Assembly (NCBI RefSeq): GCF_014202475.1
Contig: NZ_JACHGV010000001.1
Location: 1,070,050-1,134,049 of the forward strand
DNA: 64,000 nucleotides
Origin: Streptomyces paradoxus
GTDB taxonomy: Bacteria; Actinomycetota; Actinomycetes; Streptomycetales; Streptomycetaceae
Direction of reading: 5' to 3'
Each line of letters starts with the position of its first letter. Within the stretch, counting starts at the first letter, position 1. Of this stretch, positions 52,301 through 64,000 are shown one piece after another. The translations under genes were made by a program, and so were the position numbers. The notes beneath the pieces were generated by a model, which did no database searches, was not told where the DNA came from, and saw only the letters and a list, made by a program, of their open reading frames with translations.

Positions 52301-55300
52301 GTGACCAGGTTGTCGAGCGCGGTGCGCACCAGCAGGCCCACCGCGTGCGGGTCGCCGGGGTCGGCGGAGTCCACGACCAGGCCCATGCTGTCCCCGTTGT
52401 CGTCCACGGCGACGGTCAGCGGGTAGTTGTTGAGGGGCCGCATGAACAGCCTGCGGATGCCCTCGAACCCCTCCTCCTGGTCTCGGTCCGCGGTGCGGGC
52501 GGCCGGGCCCGTGGTGTTGTGGCGGTAGTTCAGAAGCGTGGTGAACAGGGGCGTGTCGCCGGTGACGCCGCTGGCGCCCTGAGCGACGGCGAGCGGCGCG
52601 TGCTCGTGCTCGAGGAGCCCGGCCAGCTGGCTGCGCATCGCACCGACCGCCTCGAGGACGCCGACACCGGTCACGCGTACCCGCACCGGCAGGGTGTTCA
52701 TGAAGAGACCGAGCACCCGGTCGGAGCCCGCGCCGGAGTTCATCCGGCCGAACAGGACCGTGCCGAAGACCACGTCCTGGCGGCCGCTGACCGCGGCGAG
52801 GGCCCGGGCGTACGCCACGTGCAGCAGGGTGGCCGGGCTGCTGCCGAGGCGGCGCGCGGTCGCGCGAACCCGGGCGTCGAGGAACGGCTCGAAGCCGAGG
52901 TGGGCCTTGTTGAGGTCGCTGCCGTCGCCGTGCACGTCCGCGACGCCGTACGCGGAGGTCGGTTCTGTCACATCGCCGAGCAGCCCGGCGAAGTACCGCT
53001 CGTGCTCCTCGCGCCGTGCTCCGTCGCGGGTCTGCGCGACGAAGTCGCGGAAGGGCAGCGGGTCTGCCAGCTCCGCTCCCCGCCCGCTCAGGAAGGCCTG
53101 GAGTTCCTCGAAGACGGCCTCGAGGGTCGTGTGGTCCTGGACCATGTGGTGCATGCGCAGCAGCGCCGCCCAGCGGTCGCTGCCGGGTACCGGCGCGATA
53201 TGCAGGTCGACCAGGGGCGCCCGGCTCAGGTCCATGGACGTGCCGCCGAGCTCAAGGAGCTGTTCCACCAGATCCGGGCCGGCCGGATCCAGCGTCACCC
53301 GCTCGACGGGGATCCGGGCCTGGCGCCACACCACCTGTACCGGTTCCCGCAGCCCCTCCCACACCACGGAGGTGCGATAGATGTCGTGGCGGTCGACCAG
53401 CTGCTGGAGCGCGTCCACGAAGGCGTCGAGACGGGTGCGCGAGTCGAACTCGAGCGCGGTGGGAGCCGCGTAGGTGTCGCGTCCGGACCCCGCCATCAGG
53501 TGGTGGAAGAGCAGGCCCTCCTGCAGCGGGGCGAGCGGGTAGACGTCCGCCACATTGGCGGCGCCGCCCTCGACGGTGGCGACGACCCGCTCGACCTCGT
53601 CGGCGGACAGGTTCACCAGCGGCAGCATCTCCGGCGTGATCGCCTGTGCACCGTCGGGGATCAGGTTCGGTGGCACCTCCACGCGCTCGGCTGCCGTGCC
53701 TCCGGCAAGACCGGACGCCGTCGGCGTCTCGAACAGCGCCCGGACAGAGACGGAGATGCCGCGCAGCCGCAGCCGTTCCACCAGCGACACCGCCAGCAGA
53801 GAGTGTCCGCCGAGGCGGAAGAAGTCGTCGTCCACGCCGACCCGGTCAAGGCCGAGGACCTCGGCGAACACCTCGCACAGAATCTCCTCGCGGGCGTTGG
53901 CGGGCCCGCGGTCCACGCCCGCCGTGTACTCCGGCGCGGGCAGCGCCGCGCGGTCCAGCTTGCCGTTGACGGTCAGCGGCAGTGCGTCGAGGACGACCAC
54001 CGCGGTCGGCACCATGTGCGCGGGCAGGGACGCGGTCGCGAACCGACGCAGCTCCTGAGCCAGTTCACCGCCCTGCGCGCCCTCGACCGGCACGGCGTAG
54101 GCCACCAGGCGCTTGTCACCGGGAACGTCCTCGCGGGCCACGACCGCCGCTTGTGCCACGGACGGGTGCTCGGCCAGCAGGGACGCGACCTCGCCCGGCT
54201 CGATGCGGAAGCCGCGGATCTTGACCTGCTCGTCGGAGCGGCCCAGGTATTCCAGTTCGCCGTCCGAGCGCCACCGGGCCAGGTCGCCGCTGCGGTACAT
54301 GCGCTCGCCCGGTGCGAACGGCGAAGCCACGAACCGCTCGGCCGTGGCCCCGGCCTGCCCCGCGTAGCCGCGGGCCAGGCCCGCGCCCGCGATGTACAGG
54401 TCGCCCGTCACTCCGACCGGGACCGGCGCCATGTCGGCACCGAGCACATACAGGCGGGTGTTCGCGATCGGTCGCCCGATCGGCACCGACTCGGGCACGT
54501 CCTGACCGGCCGCCACCTCGAAGACGCAGCACCCGACCACCGTCTCGGTCGGACCGTACTCGTTGACCACCACCGAGCCGGGCGCCTGGTCGAGCCAGGC
54601 GCGCACGTCGGCGCCCATCAGCGCCTCACCGCCGACGATCCAGCGCCCGGCCGCATGGGCCAGCTCGCCTTCCGGCAGCAGCCGGGAAAGCAGCGGCAGA
54701 TGCCCGGGTACGACCTTCACCAGGCCGAACGCGCCGGAGTTGCGCACCGCGACGGCAAGCCCTTCCGGCCCTCCCGCACGGCTGACGACCACGCGGGAGC
54801 CGGACACCAGGGGCAGCAGCAGACTGGTGACCGTCAGGTCGAAGGCCAGCGACGAGTGCAGCGGTGCGCCGCCGCCGTCGGCCATGCCGTAGGCCTGGTG
54901 CGCCCACGTCACGTAGTTCGCCAGGCCGCCGTGGGTGACCACGACGCCCTTGGGGCGGCCCGTCGACCCGGACGTGTAGATGACGTAGGCGCTGTGCTCG
55001 GGCAGCACGCTGCCGACGACCTCGGCCGGCACCGTCTCCGGCAGGCCGGCGAGCTCGGCCGTCACCTCGGGCTCGTCCAGGACCAGCACCGGTGCACCGG
55101 AGCGCTGCTCGAACTCCGCGAGGCTGCCGCGGGTACCGCGCCCGGTGAGCACGCACGCCACAGCGGCGTCCGTGAGCATGAACGCGGCACGCTCCGCCGG
55201 ATACTCGGGGTCGACCGGCAGGTATGCGCCGCCGGCCTTCCACACCGCGAGGACGGCGGCCAGCGCGTCCACACCGCGTTCCAGGCACAGGCCCACCACC

Positions 55301-58300
55301 GACTCGGGTCCCACACCCCGGCGCATCAGCAGGTGCGCCAAGCGGTTGGCCCGCGCGTCCAGCTCGCCGTAGGACATCTCGGTGCCGTCGCACTCCACGG
55401 CGACCGCCGCGGGGTCCTGGGCGACGCGCTCCTGGAACAGCTGGGGCACCGGCCGACGCGGCGTCTCGTCCGCCGTGTCGTTCCACTCCACGAGCACCTG
55501 GCGCCGCTCGTCCGCGGCCACCACCTCGACGGTGCGCAGCGGTTGGTCCGGGCCGCCCTCGAGAACGCCTTCGAGGAGCGTCACCAGGTTCTCCACGGCG
55601 TTGCGCAGCAGATCGCCCACCGCCCTGGCATCGATCGGGGCCACCGCGTCCACGGCAAGTCCGATGCCGTCGTCCCCGTCGTCGTCCACCGACACGGTCA
55701 GCGGGTAGTTGTTGCTCTCCCGGGAGAAGACCGCCCTGATGCCCTCGGTCCCGGCCGCGCCCACCTCGTCCTCGGCCCCGTCGGCCGGACGACCGGTGTT
55801 GTGCCGGTAGTTGAAGAGAGAGGTGAACAGCGGGGTGTCGCCGGGCACGCCACTGGCCTGCTGGGCCAGGGTGAGGGACGCGTGCTCGTGGGCGAGGAGT
55901 TCGGCGAGCTGGCCGCGCATCGCGGTGACTGCGGCCGCGGCACCGAGTTCGCCGGTACGCACCCGCACCGGCAGGGTGTTGATGTACGGACCCGGCGTGC
56001 GGTCCGATCCGGTACCGGCGTTCATGCGCCCGAGCAGGACGGTGCCGAAGACGACGTCCTCGCGGCCGCTGACGGCTGCGAGCACCCGCGCCCACGCCAC
56101 GTGCAGCACGGTGGCGGGGCTGGCGCCCAGGCTCCGGGAGACGCCGCGGACCCGCTCTGAAAGGCGCGCCGGGAACGGCAGCCTCGCACGGACCGCCGCC
56201 GCGCCGTCGCCGCGCGCGTCGACCAGGCCGTAGGGCGCGGTGGGCTCGTCCACATCGCCCAGTAGCGCGGCGAAGTAGCGCTCGTGCTCGGCCCGCTCCA
56301 CACCGCCGCGCGTCTGCGCGACGAAGTCGCGGAAGGGCAGCGGCTCGGGCAGCTCGTCGCCCCGCCCGGCGAGGAACGCTGCCACCTCGGTGAGCAGCAC
56401 CTCAAGGGCCGTGTGGTCCTGGACCATGTGGTGCATGCGTACGAGGGCCAGCCACCCGTCACCACCCGGTTCGGCCGCAGTGTGCACATGGATCAGCGGC
56501 GCACTGCGCAGGTCCATGACAGAGCCGACCTGTACGACCAGCTCCTGCACGGGGTCCGTGGCCTGCGGGTCGAGTGCGACTTCCTCGACGGGCACGGCGG
56601 CGTGCCGCCACACCACCTGCACCGGCTCGCGCAGGCCCTCCCACACCACGGCGGTGCGCAGGATGTCGTGCCGGTCCACGACCCGCTGAAGTGCACGGAG
56701 GTAGCGGTCGAGCAGGACGCGCGAGTCGAACCTGACCACGGTCGGCAGCACATACGCGTCCTCGCCGCCGTCGGCGAGGAGGTGGTGGAAGAGCAGACCT
56801 TCCTGGAGGGGGGCCAGCGGGTAGACGTCGGCGACGTTGGAGGCGCCGCCCTCGACAGTGGCGACGACCCGCTCGATCTCCTCGGCGGACAGGTCCACCA
56901 GCGGCAGCATCTCCGGCGTGATCGCCCGCGCATCCTCCGGGATTGCGTTGGGCGGTACGACGACGCCCTCCGCGCCGGCCACGTCGGCGAGCCCGGCCGC
57001 GGTCGGGGTCTGGAACAGTGCCCGCACCGAGATGGACACGCCGCGGGTGCGAAGGATCTCCACGAGGCGTACGGCGAGCAGGGAGTGACCGCCCAGGGCG
57101 AAGAAGTCGTCATCGACACCGACACTGTCCACGCCGAGGACCTCGGCGAACGCCGTGCAGAGCATCTCCTCGCGGACCGTGGAGGGGCCACGGCCGGAGC
57201 CGGTGGTGTACTCGGGGGCGGGCAGCGCCTTGCGGTCCAGCTTGCCGTTCGGGGACAGCGGCAAGGCGCCCAGGACCACCACCGCGGACGGCACCATGTA
57301 CTGCGGCAGCCGCTCCGCCACCCGGGCCCGCACCGCGGCCGGCAGGTCCTCCTCGGGCGCCCCGCCGGTCACGACATACGCCACCAGGCGCTTGTCACCG
57401 GGCACGTCCTCCCGGGCCACCACCACGGCCTGCGCCACCGACGGGTGGGCGGCCACCGCCGACTGCACCTCGCCCAGCTCGATCCGGAACCCGCGGACCT
57501 TCACCTGCTCGTCCGCCCGGCCCAGGTATTCCAGCTGCCCGCCGGCGTTCCACCGGACCAGGTCACCCGTGCGATACAGGCGCTCTCCGGGTGCCCCGAA
57601 CGGGTCGGCCACGAAGCGTTCCGCGGTCAGAGCGGGACGGTGCAGATAGCCCCGGGCCAGACCTGCCCCGGCGATGTACAGCTCACCGGCCACTCCGGGG
57701 GCGACCGGCGACAGGTGGTCGTCCAGGACGTACACGCGGACGTTCGATATCGGCCCGCCGATGGGCACGGTGCCCTCGACATCGCCATCGGCGTACCAGG
57801 CTGTGGTGTAGACGGTCGCCTCGGTCGGACCGTAGATGTTCGCCACCCGCGCGCCCGGGAGCTCCCGGCGGATACCAGCCACCGCGTCGGCGGTGAGCGC
57901 CTCGCCCGCGAGCACGACCGTGCGCGGGCGGACCTCGGTGCCCGAGCGGCCCAGGATCCGGGCGAATGCCGACGGCACGCCGCTGACCAGGCTCACCTGC
58001 CACGGACCGCGGTCGGCGTCGGCGAGCGCGAGGAGGTCCGGGACGAGTTCGACGGATCCGCCGGTGACCAGCGGGCCGAACAGCTCGAAGACCGACACGT
58101 CGAAGGTGAACGAGGTCGACAGCAGGACCCTTGAGAATTCGGCGCCGCCGAACTCGCCTCCCGCCCACGCCAGCAGTCCCGCCACCGACCGGTGCTCCAC
58201 CACCACACCCTTGGGACGGCCCGTGGAACCGGAGGTGTAGATCACATACGCCGGGTGGCCTGGGGTCAGCGGGGCCACGCGCTCGTGCTGTCCCGGCGGG

Positions 58301-60126
58301 CCCGCGGGCAGAGCGGCAAGCGCGGCGACCGTCTCCGGAGCATCGAGGACCACGGTCTGCGGCCCGGAGGGCGGGAGGACCGCGGCGGTGGCCGAGGCGG
58401 CGAGGACCGCAACCGGCTCGGCGTCGGTCAGCATGTACGCGATCCGCTCGGCGGGGTATGCCGGATCCACCGGCACGTACGCGCCGCCCGCCTTGAGCAC
58501 ACCGAGCAGGGCCGGCACCGCGTCCGCCCCCCGCTCCAGGCAGACCGCAACCCGCGACTCCGGGCCGACGCCGAGTCCGATCAGGTGCCGGGCGACTCGG
58601 TTGGCACGGGCGTCCAGCTCGGCGTAGGTCAGCTCGGCACCGTCGCACACCACGGCGACCGCATCCGGAGTAAGGGCAACCTGCGCCTCGAACAGTTCCG
58701 TCACGGTGGCCCGCGGCGCATCGGCGGCCGTGTCGTTCCACTCCACGAGCACCCGGCGCCGCTCGTCCGCGTCCAGCACGTCGACCGCGCTCAGGCGGGT
58801 CCCCGGGTCGGCCGCGACCGCAGCGAGGACCTGGCCCAGCCGCTCGGCCAGGCGCTCGACCGTCACGGCGTCGAACAGGTCCGCCGCCGCGATGAGTTCT
58901 CCGCGCAGCCCCGCCGGGCGCCCTTCGGTGTCGAAGACCTCGGCCACGCTCGCTTCCAGGTCGAACTTGGCCGCGAGGCCGCCGGTCAGCGACTCCGGCC
59001 GGACGCCCTCCGCCTCACCCCCGGCCTGCACACCGCGCAGGTCCAGCGCCGCGTCGGCGGTGTTCTGCATGGTGAGCATCACCTGGAACAGCGGGTGCCG
59101 GGCCAGCGATCTCGTCGGGGCCAATTCCTCGACAAGCCGCTCGAACGGCAGGTCCTGGTGGGCGAAGGCGCTCCATCCGGCCTCCCGCACCCGGGCGAGC
59201 AACTCGGTGAACGTCGGGTCGCCCGACAGGTCCGTGCGCATGACGAGGGTGTTCACGAAGAATCCGACCAGGTCGTCCAGGGCCACGTCGGTGCGCCCGG
59301 CGACCGCGGCGCCGATCGGGATGTCGGTACCCGCGCCCATGCGGGAGAGCAGCGCCGCAAGGGCCGCCTGGACGACCATGAACATCGTGGCGTCCGATTC
59401 GCGCGCGACCTCCGCCAGCTGCGCATGCACCTCGGCGGGCACCGACAGGGGCACGGTGTGGCCGCGGAAGCCGGCCACCGCCGGGCGCGGCCGGTCGAAG
59501 GGCAGCTCCAGCTCCTCGGGTATGCCTGCCAACTCCCCGCGCCAGTAGGAAATCTGACGGGAGAGGACACTGTCCGGATCGTTCTCGTCGCCGAGCAGTT
59601 CGCGCTGCCACAGCGCGTAGTCGGCGTACTGCACAGGCAGCGGATCGAACTCCGGCGCCCGGCCTTCGCACCGCGCTGCGTACGCCATCGACAGGTCACG
59701 GGCCAGCGGCCGGGTGGACCAGCCGTCGCTGGCTATGTGGTGGACGACTACGACGAGTACATGCGCGTCGGGCCCGGTCGTGAACAGCCAGGCGCGGATC
59801 GGCACATCGGAGGAGAGGTCGAATGGCCGCGCCACTGCTTCCCGGGTGGCCGACGCGAGGTCCTGAGGGGCCACCTCGGCGAAGGACAGCTCCCAGGACA
59901 CGTCGTCGAGTTTGAGGATGCGCTGGTACGGCTCACCGTCGGCCGTGGGGAACACCGTGCGCAGCACCTCGTGGCGGGCGATCACATCACGCAGCGAGGC
60001 GTTCAGTGCCACCCGGTCGATATGGCCCGACAGCGGTAGGACGACCGGAATGTTGTACGTCGAACCCGGCCCCTCGAGCTGCTCGATGAACCACAGACGG
60101 CGCTGCGCGAATGACAACGGAAACAT
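46357..60126 (-). CDS. Four-module NRPS with terminal thioesterase
   Basis: A 4589-residue enzyme with order C-A-T-C-A-T-C-A-T-C-A-T-TE. Condensation motifs: HHIASDGW (near 130), HHMVQDH (near 1234 and 2327), HHIATDGW (near 3385). Adenylation [10 protein letters not shown] lies near 634, 1720, 2807 and 3907; carrier GGHSL sites near 1012, 2109, 3200 and 4297; TE GWSFGA near 4427 with His in CTHYEM. Pocket residues read by eye: A1 DVFSVAIVY(K), unassigned; A2 DLTKIGEVG(K), Asn; A3 DLTKVGHIG(K), Asp; A4 DMFHMGLTW(K), nearest 4-hydroxyphenylglycine. C2 and C3 have [13 protein letters not shown], like dual condensation/epimerisation domains. ATG 60126 overlaps the upstream NRPS stop (TGATG) with GGGGG upstream. 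It releases the finished peptide. Confidence 0.95.
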   Translation of the reverse strand: MFPLSFAQRRLWFIEQLEGPGSTYNIPVVLPLSGHIDRVALNASLRDVIARHEVLRTVFPTADGEPYQRILKLDDVSWELSFAEVAPQDLASATREAVARPFDLSSDVPIRAWLFTTGPDAHVLVVVVHHIASDGWSTRPLARDLSMAYAARCEGRAPEFDPLPVQYADYALWQRELLGDENDPDSVLSRQISYWRGELAGIPEELELPFDRPRPAVAGFRGHTVPLSVPAEVHAQLAEVARESDATMFMVVQAALAALLSRMGAGTDIPIGAAVAGRTDVALDDLVGFFVNTLVMRTDLSGDPTFTELLARVREAGWSAFAHQDLPFERLVEELAPTRSLARHPLFQVMLTMQNTADAALDLRGVQAGGEAEGVRPESLTGGLAAKFDLEASVAEVFDTEGRPAGLRGELIAAADLFDAVTVERLAERLGQVLAAVAADPGTRLSAVDVLDADERRRVLVEWNDTAADAPRATVTELFEAQVALTPDAVAVVCDGAELTYAELDARANRVARHLIGLGVGPESRVAVCLERGADAVPALLGVLKAGGAYVPVDPAYPAERIAYMLTDAEPVAVLAASATAAVLPPSGPQTVVLDAPETVAALAALPAGPPGQHERVAPLTPGHPAYVIYTSGSTGRPKGVVVEHRSVAGLLAWAGGEFGGAEFSRVLLSTSFTFDVSVFELFGPLVTGGSVELVPDLLALADADRGPWQVSLVSGVPSAFARILGRSGTEVRPRTVVLAGEALTADAVAGIRRELPGARVANIYGPTEATVYTTAWYADGDVEGTVPIGGPISNVRVYVLDDHLSPVAPGVAGELYIAGAGLARGYLHRPALTAERFVADPFGAPGERLYRTGDLVRWNAGGQLEYLGRADEQVKVRGFRIELGEVQSAVAAHPSVAQAVVVAREDVPGDKRLVAYVVTGGAPEEDLPAAVRARVAERLPQYMVPSAVVVLGALPLSPNGKLDRKALPAPEYTTGSGRGPSTVREEMLCTAFAEVLGVDSVGVDDDFFALGGHSLLAVRLVEILRTRGVSISVRALFQTPTAAGLADVAGAEGVVVPPNAIPEDARAITPEMLPLVDLSAEEIERVVATVEGGASNVADVYPLAPLQEGLLFHHLLADGGEDAYVLPTVVRFDSRVLLDRYLRALQRVVDRHDILRTAVVWEGLREPVQVVWRHAAVPVEEVALDPQATDPVQELVVQVGSVMDLRSAPLIHVHTAAEPGGDGWLALVRMHHMVQDHTALEVLLTEVAAFLAGRGDELPEPLPFRDFVAQTRGGVERAEHERYFAALLGDVDEPTAPYGLVDARGDGAAAVRARLPFPARLSERVRGVSRSLGASPATVLHVAWARVLAAVSGREDVVFGTVLLGRMNAGTGSDRTPGPYINTLPVRVRTGELGAAAAVTAMRGQLAELLAHEHASLTLAQQASGVPGDTPLFTSLFNYRHNTGRPADGAEDEVGAAGTEGIRAVFSRESNNYPLTVSVDDDGDDGIGLAVDAVAPIDARAVGDLLRNAVENLVTLLEGVLEGGPDQPLRTVEVVAADERRQVLVEWNDTADETPRRPVPQLFQERVAQDPAAVAVECDGTEMSYGELDARANRLAHLLMRRGVGPESVVGLCLERGVDALAAVLAVWKAGGAYLPVDPEYPAERAAFMLTDAAVACVLTGRGTRGSLAEFEQRSGAPVLVLDEPEVTAELAGLPETVPAEVVGSVLPEHSAYVIYTSGSTGRPKGVVVTHGGLANYVTWAHQAYGMADGGGAPLHSSLAFDLTVTSLLLPLVSGSRVVVSRAGGPEGLAVAVRNSGAFGLVKVVPGHLPLLSRLLPEGELAHAAGRWIVGGEALMGADVRAWLDQAPGSVVVNEYGPTETVVGCCVFEVAAGQDVPESVPIGRPIANTRLYVLGADMAPVPVGVTGDLYIAGAGLARGYAGQAGATAERFVASPFAPGERMYRSGDLARWRSDGELEYLGRSDEQVKIRGFRIEPGEVASLLAEHPSVAQAAVVAREDVPGDKRLVAYAVPVEGAQGGELAQELRRFATASLPAHMVPTAVVVLDALPLTVNGKLDRAALPAPEYTAGVDRGPANAREEILCEVFAEVLGLDRVGVDDDFFRLGGHSLLAVSLVERLRLRGISVSVRALFETPTASGLAGGTAAERVEVPPNLIPDGAQAITPEMLPLVNLSADEVERVVATVEGGAANVADVYPLAPLQEGLLFHHLMAGSGRDTYAAPTALEFDSRTRLDAFVDALQQLVDRHDIYRTSVVWEGLREPVQVVWRQARIPVERVTLDPAGPDLVEQLLELGGTSMDLSRAPLVDLHIAPVPGSDRWAALLRMHHMVQDHTTLEAVFEELQAFLSGRGAELADPLPFRDFVAQTRDGARREEHERYFAGLLGDVTEPTSAYGVADVHGDGSDLNKAHLGFEPFLDARVRATARRLGSSPATLLHVAYARALAAVSGRQDVVFGTVLFGRMNSGAGSDRVLGLFMNTLPVRVRVTGVGVLEAVGAMRSQLAGLLEHEHAPLAVAQGASGVTGDTPLFTTLLNYRHNTTGPAARTADRDQEEGFEGIRRLFMRPLNNYPLTVAVDDNGDSMGLVVDSADPGDPHAVGLLVRTALDNLVTALDSALDGGLELPLSSVDVLAQDELQQVLVGWNDTAAEVPAGTVVARFEAQAARTPDAVAIVADGAEVSYAELDVRANRLAHYLADQGVGPEAVVGLCLGRGVEMIAAILAVWKAGAGYLPIEPAQPADRVAHLITDSRAALTLTTEEILDDLPAGRRLVALDSPLVRMQLDMADETAPEVTTAPDGLAYVIYTSGSTGRPKGVAVTHGALANYLASVPDRVGLGAPGDRYALLQAQATDLGNTMVFASLTTGGELHILDEGAVTDPAAVSRYLAEHRIDHLKAVPSHLAALGAAGDLAEVLPAKSLVLGGEAARHEWVRELLSAADGCAVFNHYGPTETTIGVATTALTADVLAGGTVPVGTPLANIRFYVLDARLRPVPVGVAGELYVAGAGLARGYVRRPDLTAERFVASPFGTAGERMYRTGDLARWDAHGRVVFAGRADEQVKIRGFRIEPGEVQSALAAHPLVDQAAVIAREDVPGDRRLVAYVVADDPETAQDPGLSATIRKFAAQRLPEHMVPSAVVVLDRLPLTGNGKLDRKALPAPDYHGSGQTGGRNRAADLHEELLCMAFAEVLGVPAVGVHDDFFELGGHSLLAVRLISRIRTLLGVEVEIRDLFEAPTVAGLAEHLAGAREARPPLMPGGRPAQVPLSYGQRRLWIIDKLEGPSNTYNIPVAVRLAGEVDHTALNAAFQDVIARHEVLRTVYAVADGEPYQQVLDPAGLDWELTVTRIAPKELSRAVDEARRHVFDLSAAVPVKAWLFEAGSDEHVLVVVIHHIATDGWSWAPLARDLSVAYAARSEGRAPQWRELPAQYADYALWQREVLGDGDDPDSLLSRQVAYWREALAGLPEELTLPADRVRPAVVGHQGYQVPIEVPAEVHARLLEVARAEGVTMFMALHGALAVLLSRLGAGTDIPIGSAHAGRTDEALDDLVGYFVNTFVLRTDLSQDPTYRKVLERVREAGLGAFAHADVPFERLVEELAPARSLARHPLFQVMLLLENTAEAVVDLPGLATGAGDPQRPASDAAPDEASVTESVVKFDLDVSMVETYDAQGAPAGLRGTVTASADLFEPASAVRIGERLNHVLAALSAAPDMRLSAVDVLDDDERHRMLTEWNDTAAELPDTTVGALFEAQVARTPDATALTFGDIALSYAELDTRANRVARYLIRRGVGPESVVAVVFDRTVDLVVALLGVVKAGAAYLPIDPNYPADRIAYVIADSGAVCVLSGAGMRDRLESFDLDAGADADAGSGVPVVLLDAPDVTAELSTLPDRAVDDDERTRPLLPRHPMWVIYTSGSTGRPKGVLVEHRAIVNFLEAMQHEFPLTADDRLLAVSTHGCDMAGFEFYLPLLNGARLVLAAQEQVLDPWALRELIRTGGVTMVHATPSLWRGLVADADDPVDFTQVRAMVGAEALPGDLARTLLGRTPTLTNLYGPTETTTWSTSKVLRQNAADVTSIGSPIGNTQVYVLDDGLVPVAPGVAGELYIAGEGLARGYLGRPGLTAGRFVACPFGAAGERMYRTGDVVRWTADGELQYVGRADDQVKVRGFRVELGEIEAVLATHPSVGQAVVVVREDTPGDHRLVAYVVPGSATGPDEAEDLGRSVRGLAQGRMPGYMVPSAVVVIDRLPLMPNGKLDRKALPAPGVTAADPTANRAVTAFEAGLCAAFAEVLGVESVGVDDDFFALGGHSLMAVRLVERLRERGVSIAVRDLFAAPTVGELLKRMSLSSVRNALDELLPIRTEGSRPPFFCLHPAGGLSWCYMPLAQYVPSDVPLYGLQDRGLQGPGLLARSVGEMADRYVDRIREVQPEGPYHLLGWSFGAVVGHEIAVRLRAAGEEVAALVVLDQFPTAPDPEAGPLEDVAAIPEDELEPVTAFVRDQAGGALGATTEEEYRNIARILLNQREIQRRHEHGRFDGDVLLITAEREDSGRPHTGAAAWQPYVTGEIHETGLDCTHYEMARPDNLARAWAAVSQWLGLDD
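56750..57500 (-). repeat. Duplicated A-T-C segment in NRPS, copy 1
   Basis: This stretch (end of A1, T1, start of C2) is nearly identical at the DNA level to about 63240-64000 in the upstream NRPS. For example, the region encoding [20 protein letters not shown] and the GPSTVREE carrier linker match with only scattered changes. The offset is about 6.5 kb. Confidence 0.75.
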
Positions 60127-63100
60127 CAGGAATCCCCCTGGTTACGCATGGGCCGCAACGCCGGCCGAGCTGACTTCTGCTTTCCAAGCTGTTGTGCGAG
60201 ACCTGCCACCGTCGGGTTGTCGAGCAGTACTCGCAGCGGGACTTCGACGGAGAGCCGCGCGCGCACGAGGCTCACCAGGCGGACCGCAAGGAGGGAGTGG
60301 CCACCGAGTTCGAAGAAGTCGTCGTCCATGCCCACCTCGTCCACGCCGAGCACATGGGCGAATGCTTCGCACAGCGCCCGCTCCTGCGGCGTCGACGGTT
60401 CCCGGCCGGTGCCCGCCGCACCCGCGTATTCCGGGGCGGGCAGCGCCTTGCGGTCCAGCTTGCCGTTGGGCGTCAATGGCAGCCGCTCCAGCGGGACGAC
60501 GGCTGCGGGCACCATGTGCTCGGGCAGCCGCTGGGCGACGAACTTCCGCAGAATACCGGATAGTTCGCCGTCGCCCGATTGCTCGCCTTCGGCCGGCGCG
60601 ACGTAGGCGACGAGGCGGACGTCGCCGGGGGTGTCCTCGCGGGCCACGACCGCTGCCCGGCCCACCGACGGGTGGGTCAGGAAGGCCGCCTCTACCTCGC
60701 CCGGCTCGATCCGGAATCCCCGGACCTTCACCTGCTCGTCGACCCGCCCCAGGTACTCCAGCTGCCCGTCGGCGGTCCACCGGACCAGGTCCCCGGTCCG
60801 GTACATCCGCTCGCCCGCCGCACCACCGAACGGACAGGCCACGAAACGCTCACTCGTCAGACCGGGCCGCCGCACATAGCCCCGGGCCACCTGCGCCCCG
60901 GCGATATACAGCTCCCCCTCGACTCCGGGGACCACCGGCTGAAGCGTCCCGTCGAGCACATAGACCCGGGTGTTGGCGTTGGGCCTGCCGATCGGCACCG
61001 ACTCGCCGACGTCCTGGCCCTCCATCACCTCGAAGACGGTGCACCCGACCACTGTCTCGGTCGGCCCGTACTCGTTGACGACGACCGAGCGGGGCGCCCG
61101 CTCCAGCCAGGAGCGGACGACGGCGCCGGTCAGTACCTCGCCTCCGACGATCACCTTGCGCGCCGCCCCCGGAAGCCGGTCATCCGGCGCCAGCTCGGTC
61201 AGCAGCGGCAGATGCGCGGGCACCAGCTTCATCAGCCCGAAGCCGCCGCCGGTGCCGATCAGCGACGCGAGCCCCTCGGCACCGCCGTCCTGGCTCACCA
61301 CCACCGTGGAGCCTGACACCAGCGGCACCAGCACGCTGGTCACGGTGAGGTCGAACGCCAGCGAGGAGTGCAGTGGCGCCCCGCCTCCGTCCTGCATCCC
61401 GTACGCCTTGCTCGCCCACACGACGTAGTTCGTCAGGCCGCCGTGGGTGACCGCGACGCCCTTCGGGCGACCGGTGGAGCCGGAGGTGTAGATGACGTAC
61501 GCCAGGCCGTCCGGCCCTCCGCACACCCCCGGCGGGGTGTCCGGGCAGGCGCCCACCGCGGCGGCGACCAGCGGGTCGTCCACGGCCAGGGCGCGGACCC
61601 GTCCCGCCGGCAGCTCGTCGAGCACCTCCTCCTCGCTCAGCAGGACCGCGACGCCGCTGTCCGCGAGCATGAAGGCGACGCGCTCGGCCGGGTACTCCGG
61701 ATCGATCGGGAGGTATCCGGCGCCGGCCTTCCATGCGGCGAGGATCGCGACGACCATGTCGACGCCGCGCGGCAGGCACAGTCCGACGAGCGACTCAGGG
61801 CCCACGCCCTGCCCGACGAGGTGGTGCGCAAGCCGGTTGGCCCGCGCGTCCAGCTCGGCGTAAGAAACCTCGGCGCCGTCCGCCACGATCGCGACGGCGT
61901 CCGGGGTACGGGCCGTCTGCTCCTCGAACAGCTCGGTCACCGACGCCGTCGGCATCGCGGCCGCGGTGTCGTTCCACGCGGTGACCACCTGGTGGCGCTG
62001 GGCGTCGTCGAGCACGCGGATGCCGCTCAGCGGCGCGTCGGGGCCGCCGTCGAGCGCCTCTTCCAGCGCGGCTGCCAGGGTCTCGGCCGTCGTGCGGACG
62101 AGCGTCCCGACGGTCAGTGGGTCGATCGGGGCGACCGCGTCGACGACCACCCGCAGCCGGGCGCCGTCGTCGTCGACGGCGACCGAGAGCGGGTAGTTGG
62201 TCCGGTCGACGACCAGCACCGTCCTGACCCCGTCCAGGCCCTGCTGCTGCCCCTCCTGCGCTGCCGCGATCCGGGTTGCGGCACGACCACCTTCGTGCCG
62301 GTAGTTGAACATCGAGGTGAACAGCGGTACGTCAGCGGACACTCCACTCGCCCGCTGCGCCACGGCGAGCGGCGCGTGCTCGTGCTCGAGGAGCGCCGCG
62401 AGCTGACCACGCATGCCCTGCACCGCCTCAAGGACGCCCGTGCCGTCGCCCAGGCGTGCCCGCACCGGCAGCATGTTCATGAACGGACCGGCGACCCGGT
62501 CCGACCCGGCCCCGGCGTTCATGCGTCCGAACAGGACGGTGCCGAAGACCACGTCGTCGCGGCCGCTGACCGCTGCGAGGACCCGCGCCCACGCCAGGTG
62601 CATCACGGTGGCAGGGCTGGCGCCGATGCGCCGCGCCACCTCACGCAGCCGTCCGCTCAGTTCGTCCGGGAACGTCACCCCGGCCCGCACCACGCCCGCG
62701 CCGTCACCCCGTGCGTCCACCTGTCCGAACGGGGCGGTGGGCTCGGTGACGTCTCCCAGCAGGTCGGCGAAGAACGCCTCGTGCTTCCCGCTCTCGCGCC
62801 CGGCGCGCGCCTGGGCGACGAAGGTGCGGAAGGGCAGCGGCTCGGGCAGCTCCGCAGCCCGCCCGGCGAGCACCGCCTGCACTTCCTCAAGCAACACCAC
62901 GACGGCAGTGTGGTCCTGCACCATGTGGTGCGCCCGGAACAGCGCGAGCCACCGGTCACCACCGGCCACCGCCGCCACGTGCAGCCCGATCAGTGGCGCC
63001 CTGCTCAAGTCCATGCGAGAACCGGCCAGCACGACCAGGTCCTCCGCCGGCTCGGCACCACGCGGGTCGAGTTCGACTTCCTCGACGGGCAGTCGGGCGT

Positions 63101-64000
63101 TGCGCCGTACGACCTGCACCGGCTCGCTCAGGCCTTCCCACACGATCCCGGTGCGCAGGATGTCGTGCCGGTCCACGACCTGCTGGAGGGCGTCGGTGAA
63201 GGCGTCGAGCCGCTCACGGGAGTCGAACTCCAGCACCGTCGGCATGACGTAGGCGTCCTCGCCGCCGTCGGCGAGGAGGTGGTGGAAGAGCAGACCTTCC
63301 TGGAGAGGGGCCAGCGGGTAGATGTCGGCGACGTTGGCAGCGCCGCCCTCGACCGTGGCAACGATCCGATCGATCTCCTCAACGGTCAGATCCACCAGCG
63401 GGAGCATGTCGGGTGTGATCGCCTGCGCGCCCTGCGGGATGGCGTTGGGCGGCACCTCGACCTGCTCGGCCCCGGCCGCGGCAGCGAGCCCCGCCACGGT
63501 CGGCGCCTCGAACAGCGCGCGGGTAGAGATGGTCACCCCGTGGGTGCGCAGGATCTCCACCAGCCGGATCGCCAGAAGCGAGTGACCGCCCAAAGCGAAG
63601 AAACTGTCATCGACACCGACACTGTCCACGCCAAGGACCTCGGCGAACGCCGCGCACAGGATCTCCTCGCGGACCGTGGAGGGACCGCGGCCGGAACCGG
63701 TGGCGTACTCCGGAGCGGGCAGCGCCTTGCGGTCCAGCTTCCCGTTCACCGACAACGGCAGCGTCTCCAGGACCACCACCGCCGACGGCACCATGTACTC
63801 CGGCAGCTGGCCCATGACGAACTGGCGTACTCCCTGCACCAGTTCACCTGCATCGACGCCTTCAGCCGCGACGACATAGGCGACCAGGCGCTTGTCGCCC
63901 GGCACGTCCTCGCGGGCGACGACGGCGGCCTGGGCCACCTGCGGGTGGCCGGCGACGACCGCCTGCACCTCACCCGGCTCGATCCGGAACCCACGGATCT
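60126..64000 (-). CDS. NRPS, upstream subunit (partial; 5' end outside window)
   Basis: The last 1291 or so residues of a further NRPS. Visible order: end of an adenylation domain (starting at the A8 motif [11 protein letters not shown]), carrier domain ([14 protein letters not shown]), condensation domain ([27 protein letters not shown]), adenylation domain and carrier domain ([14 protein letters not shown]). The complete adenylation domain has pocket residues DLTKIGEVG(K), the Asn code. The condensation domain is of the dual C/E-like class, implying that the residue loaded by the preceding, mostly unseen, module becomes D. It is translationally coupled to the next NRPS by TGATG. Most of the gene lies to the right of the window. 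Confidence 0.94.
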   Translation of the reverse strand, partial: IRGFRIEPGEVQAVVAGHPQVAQAAVVAREDVPGDKRLVAYVVAAEGVDAGELVQGVRQFVMGQLPEYMVPSAVVVLETLPLSVNGKLDRKALPAPEYATGSGRGPSTVREEILCAAFAEVLGVDSVGVDDSFFALGGHSLLAIRLVEILRTHGVTISTRALFEAPTVAGLAAAAGAEQVEVPPNAIPQGAQAITPDMLPLVDLTVEEIDRIVATVEGGAANVADIYPLAPLQEGLLFHHLLADGGEDAYVMPTVLEFDSRERLDAFTDALQQVVDRHDILRTGIVWEGLSEPVQVVRRNARLPVEEVELDPRGAEPAEDLVVLAGSRMDLSRAPLIGLHVAAVAGGDRWLALFRAHHMVQDHTAVVVLLEEVQAVLAGRAAELPEPLPFRTFVAQARAGRESGKHEAFFADLLGDVTEPTAPFGQVDARGDGAGVVRAGVTFPDELSGRLREVARRIGASPATVMHLAWARVLAAVSGRDDVVFGTVLFGRMNAGAGSDRVAGPFMNMLPVRARLGDGTGVLEAVQGMRGQLAALLEHEHAPLAVAQRASGVSADVPLFTSMFNYRHEGGRAATRIAAAQEGQQQGLDGVRTVLVVDRTNYPLSVAVDDDGARLRVVVDAVAPIDPLTVGTLVRTTAETLAAALEEALDGGPDAPLSGIRVLDDAQRHQVVTAWNDTAAAMPTASVTELFEEQTARTPDAVAIVADGAEVSYAELDARANRLAHHLVGQGVGPESLVGLCLPRGVDMVVAILAAWKAGAGYLPIDPEYPAERVAFMLADSGVAVLLSEEEVLDELPAGRVRALAVDDPLVAAAVGACPDTPPGVCGGPDGLAYVIYTSGSTGRPKGVAVTHGGLTNYVVWASKAYGMQDGGGAPLHSSLAFDLTVTSVLVPLVSGSTVVVSQDGGAEGLASLIGTGGGFGLMKLVPAHLPLLTELAPDDRLPGAARKVIVGGEVLTGAVVRSWLERAPRSVVVNEYGPTETVVGCTVFEVMEGQDVGESVPIGRPNANTRVYVLDGTLQPVVPGVEGELYIAGAQVARGYVRRPGLTSERFVACPFGGAAGERMYRTGDLVRWTADGQLEYLGRVDEQVKVRGFRIEPGEVEAAFLTHPSVGRAAVVAREDTPGDVRLVAYVAPAEGEQSGDGELSGILRKFVAQRLPEHMVPAAVVPLERLPLTPNGKLDRKALPAPEYAGAAGTGREPSTPQERALCEAFAHVLGVDEVGMDDDFFELGGHSLLAVRLVSLVRARLSVEVPLRVLLDNPTVAGLAQQLGKQKSARPALRPMRNQGDS
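63240..64000 (-). repeat. Duplicated A-T-C segment in NRPS, copy 2
   Basis: The partner of 56750-57500. The following Asn-activating adenylation domains also correspond at the same ~6.5 kb offset (about 61030 versus 54520), so a whole two-module block appears to have been duplicated. Confidence 0.75.

Noticed and set aside
46357..60126. Epimerisation domains in the terminal NRPS
   Set aside because: Every C-like domain is followed by an adenylation domain; no separate E domain after a carrier domain. D residues would need dual C/E domains instead.

Overview
The window is high-GC actinobacterial DNA, almost certainly from a Streptomyces chromosome. Evidence includes a strong G/C bias at third codon positions, frequent GTG starts with GGAGG-type ribosome binding sites, many 1-4 nt gene overlaps, and the gene order xylFGH - ROK regulator - dxs, which I recall from Streptomyces coelicolor. 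No tRNA, rRNA or CRISPR array was seen.

Left part, about 1-25.6 kb, is conserved metabolism. It starts with a sugar ABC importer (permease, partial, and lipoprotein) divergent from a GH2 beta-mannosidase and its LacI repressor. A two-gene fatty-acid beta-oxidation operon (thiolase, FadB) follows. Next is a cell-surface polysaccharide locus in which a CBM3-GH16 protein and a NodB deacetylase converge on a hyaluronan-synthase-like GT2 and a nucleotide-sugar dehydrogenase. Then come a beta-propeller protein, a small PIN/NYN-like protein, an APC permease, dxs, the xylFGH xylose importer and the ROK regulator (rok7B7 type). Two inverted copies of a ~155 bp non-coding repeat flank the permease-dxs-xyl-ROK block.

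About 25.6-26.9 kb is a scar holding one repeat copy and degenerate gene fragments: an IS5-type transposase relic and a piece resembling a WXG/T7SS-type protein.

From 26.9 kb to the right edge is a nonribosomal peptide cluster, apparently for an acylated (lipo)peptide. It has a PimB-like glycosyltransferase, two FkbM-like proteins, a StrR/NovG-type activator, a frameshifted 4-hydroxymandelate-synthase relative, a NarL-type response regulator and sensor kinase, a FabH-ACP-FabF cassette, an alpha/beta hydrolase, an MsbA-like exporter, a MacB-like ATPase/permease pair and a fold-type II PLP enzyme. At the end are the last two NRPS genes, on the minus strand and ending in a thioesterase. The adenylation pockets read by eye predict ...X-Asn-(unassigned)-Asn-Asp-(Hpg-like) at the C-terminal end of the peptide. 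Three of the five condensation domains carry a dual C/E-like extended His motif, and there are no separate epimerisation domains.

The main regulatory observation is four copies of the StrR/NovG palindrome (GTTCAACTG-N11-CAGTTGAAC type). One lies inside the activator gene and three lie upstream of pathway genes, one of them directly upstream of a plausible -35/-10. Together they outline a pathway-specific regulon.
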